Below are positions 13,001-23,554 of a stretch of 64,000 nucleotides of DNA, piece after piece. Position 1 is the first letter of the stretch; each line of letters opens with the position of its first letter. The notes under the pieces were generated by a model that saw only the letters and a program-made list of their open reading frames with translations, had not been told where the DNA came from and did no database searches. The translations under genes and the position numbers were made by a program. This stretch comes from Undaria pinnatifida (taxonomy: Eukaryota; Sar; Phaeophyceae; Laminariales; Alariaceae), in contig JABAKD010000010.1 in the NCBI GenBank assembly GCA_012845835.1, forward strand, positions 10,544,311 to 10,608,310. The letters run 5' to 3'.

Positions 13001-16000
13001 CCATGATTTTGAGGTCGTGTGTATGTTCCGTGTGTGTGCCCATTCTTTCTGGTTGGGTGTATCCATGATTTGTGTGTCTCCATGATTATTAAAACCGTTA
13101 CTCTCTTCCCCCCTCTCCCTCGCCCCCGTTTCCTTTTACGTTTTTTTTTTTCTTGTCTGTTTGCTTGTTTGTTCGCTCGTCGGTGTGTTGGTTTATTTTG
13201 TTTGCTTGCGTATCTGCCGCACTTGCTTCTGTGCTTGCTTCGTTGATTGTATGACGCCGTTGCGGCGATGTTCTATCATATTGTGCTTGGTGGTGGTGGT
13301 TGTGGTGATGGCCTTTGGTGTATCGATTTTATTCAGGTGAGCAACGTGGCGGACACGATCAACATCGCGGGCCTGAAGGGGGAAGAGGTGCCCCCGTTGT
13401 TCCACCGCTTGGACATGTTCCAGGTCACCAGGTGAGCATCAAACAACAACACCGTCCCCCCCCCCCCTCCCCCCCCCTCCCCCGCTGTGCTCCGTCCCGG
13501 CATTGTAGGGATGCGACGGACGGTCTGTGGTCATACGACTGAAGTCGTGCGTGAAATGAGTACACCCCCGCTACCCCCATATTTTTCCCCTCCAAACTCC
13601 TGCTCTGCTTGATTCATTCTATTGTTGTTTTTGCTTTTTTGTGTAGGTGTTTTCGCGCTCGCCTCTTTTTCGTCACGTTGTTTCTCTTGGAGTTTTTGCT
13701 TTTTTTTTTAGTACGTGTATCGTCTCGCGGGCTGTTTTCTTGCTGACCATAAAATACGTGCTTGCGCTCTCCGCATTAGACGGAATGGCGGTCTGTGTTT
13801 CTGAAACACCGATGTGCGATGCGTCAGTAACATCCGCTTATTTTTTGCCTCCTCCCCCCTCTACCCCCGTCCTTGTCCCCCCCCCCTACCCCGCCTCCCC
13901 CCCCCTCCCTCCCTCCCTCCGTCCCTCTCCTTCCCTTTGCTCTCAACCCTCCCCTCTTTACCTTCCCACCCCTTACCCCTTCCCACCACCCCCACCCCTC
14001 CGGTCCTCCCCCGCCAATAATATTTTTGTTTATGGCGCGTTTTTTGGGGTTTCCATGACCAAATCAGGCGGCAGGTGGAAACGGGGGATCACTTGGTTGG
14101 AGTGTACGGAGATAACTGGTTGCGAGCGGCATCGTTCAGCCTTATGGCCATCCCGCTTAGCTCCAAGGCACGGGAGGAGGAGGAATCGGTCGTCGACGCC
14201 GACAAGCAGCTCGTTTCTCAGAGGGAGGAGCTCAAGTCGTTTAAGGTGGGGGGGTGGAGGGGGATGGGGTGGGGTGGGGTGGGGATAGGGGGGGGGGGGA
14301 GGGGGGGAGGGGTGGTTGGCTGGAGGCTAGATGAGGGTGGGTGAGGGGGGTGGGGTGCTGCGTTGGGGCGGGGGGGGTTGGAGTTGGAGTTGGTGTAGGA
14401 ACAGTCGGTGGTCAACGTCAACAAACAGCTCGTCCCGAAAAGGGAGAAGCTCAGGTCGTTCAAGGTGGGCTGGTGTTTTGGTGCGGTGGGGTAGGGTGGT
14501 GTTGGTGTTGGGGTTGGTGTTGGTGTCAGTGTTTGTGGTGATGGGGTGGGTGTGGTGTAGTGTTGGTGTTGGAGTTGGCATAGCAGAATGCGTAGTCGGT
14601 GGCCAACATCGACGAGCAGCTCGTCTCGCAGAGGGAGGAGCTCAAGTGTTTCAAAGAGGGCTGGTGTTTTGGTGGGGTGGGGTGGGGGAGGGGGGGGAGG
14701 GGGTCTATGTTGCTGGTGGGTGGAGTGGAGTGGAGAATGGTGTGGTTTGGTGGCGTGGGACGTTGCCGTTTTTTTCTGTTCTCTTTTTTTTTCTGCTTCT
14801 GTTGCTTCTTTTTCTCTTTTTGCGTGTTTTGCTCCTTTCCTTTTTTGCTGCTTTTCTTGTTTTGCTCATTTATGCTCCGAGTTTTTGTCATTCCCCCCCC
14901 ACCCAAATAAAAGCCGGAGTACCTGGAGGCGAAAGCGAAATGGGAGGCGACGGTGGGCAAGCTGGAAGAGCTGACGGTCCACACGCAGGAGCTTATCCGA
15001 ACTAGGGAGATGGCGTACGACAAGCTCCTCGAGACGTCCCTCACCGCGCACGCGTCCAAGGTGCAGCCGGCGGCCTCCAGCAGAAGGTGAGCGCGCAGGG
15101 CCAGAACTAACATTGTCAGACGGCAAGAGGGCTCAAGGGTAAGGGACGCACGCTACTGATAGGACGGTGGGATTGCGCCTAATTTTTCGGAGGGTCCCTC
15201 GCCCTCGCTTGGGGAGCTCTATCCCTTGAACCCAAAACTTGGCTTTTTTTTAAATGAGAATGAAGGTGCCACCCGATGAACGGTTATCCCATGGCCTCCG
15301 TACGAATCGAAATTTTTTGCATGCAGTGGGTACCCCGGTTTAAGAGCGCCCCGTGAGAAGCCAAAACAAGCGCTCTTAACCCCTTTAGAGCCCCCGAACC
15401 CCTCGCTATACTAAATCCAAGTAATTTTGTCCCCAAAAACAGGTCTCCAGTTGTAGAGGGGTTGAAACCGTTTTGGGTCTTGATGATATTTTGATTATAG
15501 TATATATGGGGGAAAATTGAGGAAAAAAATGCTGACGATATTGCAGCATCCTTCACACGAAGCAACCCGGCTGCTGCTAGCAGGTTAGCTGACGACGATT
15601 TTTAGTTGTCGAATTTTGACGAAAACAAGCCGACGATATTGCAGCATCCTTCGCACGAAGCAACCCGGCTGCTAGTAGTAGGTTAGCTGACGATGTTTTT
15701 TTTTTGTCGAATCCAATGCGAGTACCTGTAAACACCGCGCACAGCTTGCGCTGCCTTGTGCTGCATGGTCGCACCAGAATGAGAAAGCCCTTGCTCTTTG
15801 TTGCTGTATACAACATATAATCAAGCAAATCCCAAAAGAGTTGACTAGTCTAGAGATTGCTCTTAACTGTAGTGGGAAATGTACTGTAGCTTTTAGTGTA
15901 GACGGGACGTGCCGATTTTACCGCTCTCAAGTCCCGAACGCTCTTATCCTGGGCGCTCTTAAACCGGGGTATCCACTTTGTAAGGAAATAGTAGTATTTC

Positions 16001-17608
16001 CGGTACTGCTGCTACTGTACTCGTAGTACATGTCACCTGGTACTTGATACCAGGGATGAAAACTGAAAAAATGAACAAGCTAATAGATAGCCGTATATAG
16101 CAAGGTGTAAAAGCTAGATACATTTTACTACTGCTGTGTATCGATGTGGTACCTAGTGATGAGTTATTATTACTTTTGGGTTCTATTAGTACTTTGAATG
16201 GTTTTATTACTTGTGCTGCCCACAACAAGGCAGTGGTAGTCGGGATGATTTCGAAAGACAAAGTAAAGCTTAAGCTCACCGCACTTGCACATATTTTCAT
16301 GATATCGTGTGTTTAACTCCTCCGTTGTATTCATAAAATCAGATGTATCTCGCAGCTTGCAACAAGATGTGTATCGACCCTGAATCCATTGAACTCACAG
16401 CTGACGTGTTTGTATTTTTTTTTTTTCAAAATATTGCGTTGATGTTAATGCTACATACGAGTACCTGGTATGTGTTTTTTATCACTATGTTGATGTAGTG
16501 GTACTTAATGATGAGTTACAATGCAATGTTCGTCGTTGTTGTGGTTGTTCTCGTTGCTAGATGGCGCGATCGGAGTATCGCACACAGCTTGCAAAGATGA
16601 GTTTCGACAAAATCTTCGATCTCACAGCTGGAGTGTATCTTTATTTTTATAATATATGAAGTATAAAAGATTGATGTGTTACCAATCTAACGCTTGGTCA
16701 TGCATGAAAATTGTCCCATTATTCCAATACAAGGTTTTATGTTAGGTTTTGTCTCATGAAAACTTGCTTACGGAAAACGGACGACCGATGTGTTACGCAG
16801 CTTGCAAAGATGAGTTTCGACGAAATCCTCGATCTCACATGTAGAGTGTGTGTGTGTGTGTTTTTTTTATATTGATGTTAATTCCGAGAAATTTCCCAGG
16901 CCACCCCCGTTATAGGGTTAGTGTATAGGGTAGGTTTTGAAGTCATGTGTATTTTGTCGACAGGCGGTGAGAATCGCCTTTGGATTTGAGGGGGTAAACT
17001 GGTGCGACTTATTTTCGCTGGAGGAGTGATGGAGGATCAAGTCCGCGTTTCGCAGATGAGCAAAAACAGCGCCGGTTGCACGCAATCGGGGCTGCAGGTT
17101 CTAGGAGATGCTTGATGCGGCGCTACTATGCCAATTTTTTCTTGTTATGAGTTTGCTCATTCCCCTTTGATATCGTTTTTTTTCTTTTTTTTTGATCGCT
17201 TTGTCTTTCGTGACTTTGTTTTTTGTTCTGTTTCTTTTTTTTTGCCCCAATTTGGTTCGTGATTTATCACGTGTGCATAGCAGTAAGTACCAGCACCGGA
17301 ATAAACCTCCGTGTTTGACCACATTTTTTTTTCTCGTTCCGTTAACCCTCTCCCCATCACCGCCTCCCTCCTCTTCCCCCCTCGCCGACCGCCAATAACC
17401 ATTTTTTAGCCGAGGAAGTCACGGCGCGTTCGGACCGGCCGTCAACGTGAACCACGCGCTTAGGAAGCGGAGAGAAGCCGGGCCGGCGGTGGAAAGGAGG
17501 GACACAACATCAGCGGGTGCTAGTGGGGGGACTGGTAGTGGAGCAGGGGGGCGAGGGGGGGGTCTGTTTGAACGCTTCTCCCATGGGATGTTCTCTGGGG
17601 GTCGCTGA
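4004..17608 (+). CDS. ARG1: ARG1/ARL-type DnaJ protein, 12 exons
   Basis: Exons: 4004-4066, 8634-8765, 9738-9847, 11077-11233, 11677-11793, 12824-12925, 13337-13431, 14068-14245, 14399-14464 (optional), 14914-15086, 17410-17608. I also count decayed 14596-14655, which is not used. Phases close to a 463-residue protein, or 441 without 14399-14464. The J domain spans about residues 15-75 with HPD at 43-45. A middle region follows with [14 protein letters not shown] and [10 protein letters not shown], then VYGDN, a charged coiled coil (about 290-390) and a low-complexity Gly-rich tail. That order matches plant ARG1/ARL2, co-chaperones known for gravity signalling at endomembranes. No transmembrane segment or signal peptide is evident. 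Intron 1 is 4.6 kb and splits the J domain after LLG. The algal role is unknown; a general Hsp70 co-chaperone function is inferred. Confidence 0.9.
6735..8045. repeat. Degenerate GGGCCGCGGCCCAT-bearing tandem repeats
   Basis: Lying in intron 1 of the ARG1-like gene, this stretch repeats a GC-rich palindromic core, 'gggccgcggcccat' and variants, followed by an A/T-rich 'gaaa..tga' spacer, at irregular spacing of roughly 40-110 bases. Two blocks (6735-7090 and 7700-8040) flank a less repetitive middle. Open frames here are repeat artefacts. Confidence 0.7.
7384..7472. repeat. CAG and CTG runs in inverted arrangement
   Basis: CAG triplets at about 7396-7423 are followed by a CTG run at about 7434-7457 and more CAG at 7464-7472. 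The two orientations can pair to form a stem within intron 1 of the ARG1-like gene. Confidence 0.65.
9250..9475 (+). repeat. Tandem repeat with 'aaggtatacc' and poly-T
   Basis: Three tandem copies of a roughly 70-80 base unit contain 'aaggtatacc', then T6-7, 'tggc..aaatggtttc' and 'acggggctcctta'. Related single copies occur near 25218-25290 and 29565-29620. It lies in intron 2 of the ARG1-like gene and is preceded by the recurring 'cgtgctacgata' motif. Confidence 0.7.
10617..10678 (+). repeat. Short GGTACTGGTATCA tandem
   Basis: About four copies of 'ggtactggtatca' lie head to tail in intron 3 of the ARG1-like gene. The unit is related to the TACCAGGTA-type words scattered through the window. 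Confidence 0.75.
10817..11070 (+). repeat. CTACTG/CTG microsatellite ending at an exon acceptor
   Basis: About 250 bases of pyrimidine-rich CTG, CTACTG and CTATTG triplets run almost to the acceptor of the fourth ARG1-like exon at 11076. It reads as leucine or tyrosine/cysteine strings in different frames, which I treat as non-coding. It may serve as an extended polypyrimidine tract. Confidence 0.75.
12005..12658 (+). repeat. 650-base GGGGT pentamer array in an intron
   Basis: A nearly continuous run of GGGGT pentamers, GC-rich at its left edge (GGGGC), occupies most of the intron between 11794 and 12823. A longer variant block containing 'ggcgcgggatgggctggagt' occurs near 12386 and again near 12608, with a partial copy near 12180, so the array has expanded in larger steps. 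The G strand is the coding strand. Proline/histidine and glycine/tryptophan frames across it are artefacts. Confidence 0.9.
14183..14245 (+). other. Exon-end unit, copy 1 (functional)
   Basis: This is the last 63 bases of the eighth ARG1-like exon, coding [21 protein letters not shown], followed by donor 'gtgggg'. It is the parent of two nearby copies. Joining it straight to the exon at 14914 gives the coiled-coil spacing expected of plant ARG1, which suggests this copy is the original. Confidence 0.75.
14399..14464 (+). other. Duplicated exon, copy 2 (spliceable)
   Basis: This 22-codon unit codes [22 protein letters not shown] and has an AG before it and 'gtgggc' after it, both in phase 0. 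Of 21 aligned codons, 13 residues match copy 1. Inclusion would lengthen the coiled coil by 22 residues; skipping keeps the frame. Retained splice sites mean it could be an alternative exon. Confidence 0.65.
14596..14655 (+). pseudogene. Duplicated exon, copy 3 (donor lost)
   Basis: It codes [20 protein letters not shown], with 15 of 20 residues matching copy 1. An in-frame TAG directly precedes it and doubles as a possible acceptor. At its end copy 2's donor 'aag|gtgggc' reads 'aaagagggc', so GT has become GA while the following 'ggctggtgttttggtg' is shared with copy 2. The exon can no longer be spliced out properly, so I leave it out of the model. Confidence 0.75.
15375..15475 (+). repeat. 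Dispersed repeat family R2
   Basis: The words 'acccctttagagccc', 'atactaaatccaagtaattt' and 'tccagttgtagaggggtt' recur in this order at 20660-20755, 21719-21790 and 58595-58690, and reversed near 53385-53455. It lies in the last intron of the ARG1-like gene and is non-coding. Confidence 0.7.
15530..15715 (+). repeat. Two-copy tandem repeat, about 100 bases
   Basis: The block 'acgatattgcagcatccttc..acgaagcaacccggctgct' through 'gttagctgacga' appears at 15535 and again at about 15640 with few differences. It lies in the last intron of the ARG1-like gene. Confidence 0.75.
16565..16870 (+). repeat. Two R1 right-end fragments
   Basis: 'cagcttgcaaagatgagttt' with 'atctcaca' downstream occurs at about 16586 and 16799. 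Both are right-end pieces of family R1, in the last ARG1-like intron. Confidence 0.65.
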
Positions 17609-17675
17609 CACCTGGCTGATTGATTGGTGTGACTGGCGGGTATTGGCTAGCTGACTGATGCGACAGACAAGATAG

Positions 17676-17730
17676 GCGGAGGAGGAGGAGGAGGAGGAGG
17701 AGGAGGAGGAGGAGGAGGAGGAGGAGGAGT
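17676..17730 (+). repeat. GGA trinucleotide microsatellite
   Basis: About 17 GGA units in a row, just downstream of the ARG1-like stop codon. Confidence 0.9.
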
Positions 17731-17784
17731 TTGCCCTTATATTGTACTACCGCGGAATAATGAGGCGAAAACTGTTCTTTGTGT

Positions 17785-18010
17785 TCGGGTTGGTTGGTTA
17801 GTGGTTGGTTGGTTGAAACCTCTGGGTTTACGGATTTGACTGGTTGAATGGTTGTTTGGCTGACTGATGGGTTAATTGATGGATGGGTGCAGCATGGCTG
17901 GGCTGATTGATTGGTTGGTTGATTGATTGATTGGTTGGTTGATTGATTGATTGATTGATTTATTGATTGGTTGGTTAGTTGGTTGATTGAGTGATTGATT
18001 GATTGATCGG
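17785..18010 (+). repeat. TTGG/TTGA tetranucleotide repeat
   Basis: Interleaved GGTT and GATT tetramers form an impure microsatellite downstream of the ARG1-like gene. A pure TTGG run also appears at 59009-59036. Confidence 0.85.
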
Positions 18011-19244
18011 GGGGTGAATCGACCGCTCACAAGAAAAACTACCCATATTTTTTTTGCCCCACGTGCGAATCGAAGTGTTTACAAATAAAGGTTGAATGGA
18101 GAGGAGGAAAGACAGAGAGGGAGGAGTCTATATTTGGCTGCTTTGGGGGATGCAAGTAAGAACCAGTCCGACAATAAATACAAGCTCGAGATGAATATTG
18201 CTTGCAAAATATTCGAAGCCCCCAATATGTTAGAGAGGGGGTGATCAATGGGCATCGCCGGGTCAACCGATGGATGTGTCAATCCTGTGATCTATCTGCA
18301 TTGTGATACGATTATAAGAGTTTATGATAGCAGGACCTCAATTTCATATCGAGCTTATATTGTTTCATATGTAGTTTATATTAGTTGCCGGACTGATATC
18401 AATAGTATAGTACCAGTTACATATCGTATGATACCAGGCTACCAGGTATACACGCGCAATCCATGCCGCATTAAGCGCAGTGTCTGACGGTAATGACGAT
18501 AATATCGTTCACTGACGCGTCGTTTGGACGCTGTTTTCGTATGCTGTGCACGTCGTGCCATGATGTGATAGCACCGTTCCTCTTGCAGTGGGTCTTGGAT
18601 GGAGGTGTATGTGCAAATGTGCAGTTGGGTTTTTCTTTTGCGTTTGCGTTTTCTTTTTGGCGCGTGGAGATTGTTGTGTGCTGCCGCTTCTCAGGGAGAT
18701 GGATGATGGCAAAGGGGATAACAACCATGCTGAAAAATGCCTGTTGCTGCTGTAACGAAATCGATTGGTTGCATTTCTACCCCCCCCCCCACCCCCCCTA
18801 AAATATACATATTTAATAGTTGGCCTCGGTTGGCACCGACGCTGTAAAACATTGTATGTATATTGGGGTTGGCGTTGGTTGGCAACGGCGCTGTAAACAT
18901 GCCAGTCACTGCGTGAGCTAGACAACCAGGGTACCGTTTTTTTTTTTTGGCGGTCACCATGATGGTTTTCGAGTCCGATCATATTGTGCGGGGTGGAGAA
19001 GCCTAACTCCGCACAAGGGGAACGATCGAATCACGTAGTGTGAATATGGTAAGGCACCCCCTCTTCAGTTACATAGTAATACCCATTGCTGTCTCAGGAG
19101 TGGCCACACCAGAAAACAAAGGATCTCATTGGCGCTGTCATCCACAAGCAAGAAAGTAGGCACAAGGTGCCGAAGTCCGTCTTGCGAGCGGTTCTTGGAA
19201 GGATGCAGCTCACACTTCATGCGACTCGCCGAACACCTCTCGGC

Positions 19245-19375
19245 GCTTCGCGCTTGGTGCAAGCAATGTCTGCCTGGTTGGTGAAAACCCGACCTGCTCC
19301 TTCCGGACATAGTAGGGATGCGAGGGTCTATGGTCATACAACTACGGCCATGCACAAACTGAGTACACCACCCAC
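19245..19375 (+). repeat. Dispersed repeat family R3
   Basis: 'aagcaatgtctgcctggttg', 'gtgaaaacccgac' and 'tagtagggatgcgagggtct' followed by 'tggtcatac' and 'gagtacacc' recur in order at 55398-55520, with a partial copy at 13485-13565. All copies end beside a C-tract. Confidence 0.7.
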
Positions 19376-22300
19376 CCCCCCTGCCCCCCCCGTTTTAGTT
19401 TTGGAGGCGTATTTTTTTATTTGGTCGGTCGTTGATGTCACGCGTGCAGCCATTGAGATCGCTATTTGCCGGGTCTGTCGATTTTTGGTGGTTTTGGCGG
19501 ACGGACGGGCATTGGTCTTGTGGGGGCGAGGGAGATGCGGAGCCGGCCGCCTGTCATCGATGGCGGAAACATTTTTCTGTAGGGAAACAGCGGTGGTGGG
19601 GGGTGATATTGGGTTAGGAATTGCGGTTGGGGTTTGCTTGGGGTTTGGGGTTTGAGTCGGCGGTGTCTCGTCTAATGCTACTGCTCGTACTGTACTGTAA
19701 GTCGTTGCTTCAAGGTCAAACCAGGCCTCTGCGCTCCTGTTTCGAGGTACTAATGCTGTGGAGGCCTGCTTGCCGGGCCACTAGATCCTCATCGTTTTTT
19801 TTTGTGTTCTACCTATGTGTCGATAAAGCTGCGGCTCGAATCGCCACCACTCAGCAGTAATTTTTGGACACGCGTGTTACCGCAGATGTGAGAGCGAACC
19901 TCGGGTAATACCGCCAAATGGGCAATTCTTAGAACCGCGCCTAAGAACCGCTACCGCCGAAGCTGTCGGTAGCGGGTGGACCGCTATCATCCTCTCTGGG
20001 AAAAAATCGTTTTAAAAGGGTTTCCAACGTTTATATGGAGGCGTTTCTATTGGGGGTTGTCGCTAAACCTTTTTTAAGAACAGCCTTTGTTTCGAGAACC
20101 TCGAGTGTGGATTTGCGAAACCGTTCGCGAACCGTGATCGGTAACACACCCCTTTGATAGTTTTGGTGGTGCTGCTATTAATATACTAGTATAGTACCGC
20201 GGTTCCTTCCGTCCCCACGAAAAACACAAGGTTGATAAAGTTGACGCACCACATGTATGCAAGTACGTGGAAGTGTGGTGAGAGCTTGAAGCTTCTCTTT
20301 TTTGTTCATCCATCTGCCCGAAGGAGCAATACCAGTACATTAGTAGTAAAATAGTTTTACGAGTTGTTGTTGTCGTTGTTGTTGTTGTGTTGTTACTAGA
20401 CACAGACGATTGATGTATTACCAATCTAACACTTTATCATGCATGCTAATTAATGTAGTACGATGTAATCTTATACTAGGTCCTGACTCATCAAGCTTAC
20501 TAAAACGGGCGATCGATGTATAGCAGTGCGCACCTTGCAAAGATGACTATCGACCCTAAATTGGTCGAACTCTCATCTGACGAATATTTGTATTAAAAAT
20601 AGTTGACAAAACGTTACTGGTCTAGTCTATTAGACTTTTTTCGGCGTAACGGAAATCCTCCTCAACCCCTTTAGAGCCCCAAAACCCCTCCCTATACTAA
20701 TTCCCAGTAATTCGTGTCACAAAAACAGATTTCCAGTTGTAAATGCGTCAAGTCCCTTCCGCTTATCAACCCTTTAGAAGTGCACCCCACCAATTTAGGG
20801 ACAAACTGACTTGAAATTTGTGTGGAATATAGCAGTAAAAAGTTTCATCTGACCTCTTTTTCGGGACTTGAGGGGGGGGGTGGAAACTGTCGAAAAACAT
20901 GACGAGTACAGAATCGAACCCAAGGAAGCCCCGGGCTGTGCTATAGGGGCGGTATCCGAAGTTTGTCAACAAATGAGATATATGTTCTACACACGCGCAA
21001 GGCAGCACGCATATGATGGTGCTTGCTTGTGTGTAAAGCTGCACCAGGTACACTCTTCCTACGAAGGCGGTCGATTTGTCAAGACCGCGCCCACTTGTTG
21101 TTTTAGGTCGCTACACTTGGGTCCCGAAAGCTTTTTCTTAAACCCTTTTCCAACTACTATTTCGTCCTGACGAAAAGTCCACCTTAGAGAAACGCGTGCT
21201 ACGATAGGGATATAATATAGCACTTTTGAGCTGACACGTTTTGCGGAATAACGGGGGGCTCACTTGGAAAAAGAAAAAAAGAAAAAAAACCGTCAGAAAG
21301 GCACTCGTGTTTTTGAAATATTTTTCGTCGTATTCCTCTACTTATTAGGCCATGAGATTTTTCATTGGGTATACATATCCTTGTACATGTATCGCTTTTA
21401 TTTTTCTTCAAACCATTTTTTTTGTATGCGGTATATAGAACGTCGTAGTCCTGTTGACCCTGGGATTCGCAGGGGGAGTCACCGACCTGTATCCTTCACG
21501 AAGATATACACACCCCGTAACACGCGTGGTCGAAGTGTCACACGCTGATCTTGCATGAAGCTGAGTTTTGATTAAAAAAAATCTGTTCTTGGTCGATCTC
21601 ACGACTGAAGGCAAGTGTATTCATCATTTTTTTAAACATATAGAGCCTCTTCAAGTGAGAAAGAAGCCTCAGAAGAAAAATAAAAAATGTGCGCACGTGT
21701 CTCTACCGTGGCATGCCTCCCAAAACCCCTCCCTGTACTAATTCCAAGTTATTTGACCTAAAACGGGTTTCCAGTTGTGGAGGGGGTTAAGAAGTACAAA
21801 ACATGTTTTAAATCCATTTCCAACTTCCCCAAGAAATATCCTGGTATATATATCCAATTATTTTGTCCCCGTGTCGGGAGTGCGGTGCCAAAACAAAGAC
21901 CCTTCATTTGTTTTTACGTCTTGCCAAATGAAGAACATCTCTTCTGCCAAGAACTTTCATTTTTCCAACCCCCCCCCCGAAAAAAAAATGGCGTTAAAAG
22001 TTGCGAAAATGGAAATCTCGTGGCTGTCGCTGGGACCGGCTCGTAGTCTAATTCCAAGCGTTTTGTCCCCGGAGGTTGGGAGTGCCGTGCCAAAACGGTG
22101 ATAAAACGTGACGTTTTCACGAATCGTGACATTTGTCAACAATCCTGACTTTTGAAATATTTTTTGAAAAATGCCAGATATCGTTTCCCTCCAACATCGA
22201 AAATAATTACCAGGTACCAGGTAGTTGTTTTGAACAACCCTGCCAAATTTCGTTTCACAACAACTCGCAAAAGTCAGGGTGCAAATTTATACTGGTATAC

Positions 22301-23554
22301 CAACATTGATTGTCAGGATTCCTGACATTTTTTTTTCCTGTTTTTTCTAAATCGAAAGCGTGATACTTCAGACTAAAAAAAATGCCAGGAATAAATCGGT
22401 GATATTTTGCGTTAGATAAGAGCCACAAAAGAAACACGTATTTTGTTAGAGCTACAGCATGCGTCCAAAGAGTGCTACTAATAACGAGACAAAAACACCG
22501 GCCCGACGACGTCAGGCCAGCTAACCGAAGGTTGTCGCCTCCCCCCAAGTGTTTGAAAGCGTCCACATTTATCATCCTTCAGTCCTCGGCACTCCGCACC
22601 GGCTCGGCTCCATCAGCACTCAAATTTTTTTTTTCGATTTGCAACTTGGATGCAATAACTTTTCACTTGTTTTTCTCCGATTTTCTCGTTACCGGTAATC
22701 ACCGGGTAACATCCACCGCGAGTGACGAATCCGCCTCCTGCCTATCACCCCACACCACCGCAGACGAAGCGAAAACAAGTCGTCGAACAACCCGACCAGC
22801 ACATGCCAGCAAAGGTCAGCAAAAGGCAAGCGAAAACTCCGCAAAGGCTATTGGTACGTAGCAACAACAAATGCTAAACACCAGCAACGGCCAGCAAAAG
22901 CAAGAAGAGCAGGCAAAACCCAACAAAAGGCCAGCCACAAAACAAGCTAAAACTAGCCAAAACCAGTGAACGCCAGGAAAGTTCGCAAAACTCCGTAAAA
23001 CTACGCGAAATACCGCAGTATGCAAAGCGGAAAGCAAAGCGCCGTTGACCTAGTCATAGCGTTACACCGACACCCACAATAAACTAACACCCGAGGTGCT
23101 AAAAAGCACTCAAAAGCCACCATGGCAGGTACGTGCCATAACTCAACTCCGGCGAAAGCCCAACCCTTCCACATAGAACTGGGAAAAAAATCCCACATTA
23201 TTTCTAACTAGTTTTCCCCTAAAAAAATGGGTGCAGTTATAAAGGGGTGGAGTTTCTCGCTAGGGAGGGGGGGGGGGGGAAAGGGGACGAAACGGCACGA
23301 GAGGAGAGGGGATAGGGGAGGCAAAAAACAAGCTTCCTTGTTCCAAACCAAAACCAATCACGCGCCCCAACGCAATCGCGCGTCCTGTCTCCCGTCCAAA
23401 TATAGGAACACACAGTGCTGGAAACGTGTAGGAAGCTACACCACACCTGCTAACTGAACTGTGTGTGATCTATTAGGCTACGCGGGGGGAATAAAATTGA
23501 ATCCGGGTCCACTTTTGCGGTGTTCTTGTTTTTTCTTCTGATTGGATCCTATCA

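Larger units (their letters stand above)
17609..23554. other. Convergent intergenic region, no gene recognised
   Basis: This lies between the stop codons of the ARG1-like gene and FabI, which face each other. It contains simple repeats at its left edge, R1, R2 and R3 copies, and purine-rich low-complexity DNA at 22790-23040. Scattered open frames lack splice-bounded conserved segments. The frame around 19086-19340 is partly shared with 55395-55520, so it is repeat-derived. Confidence 0.55.
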
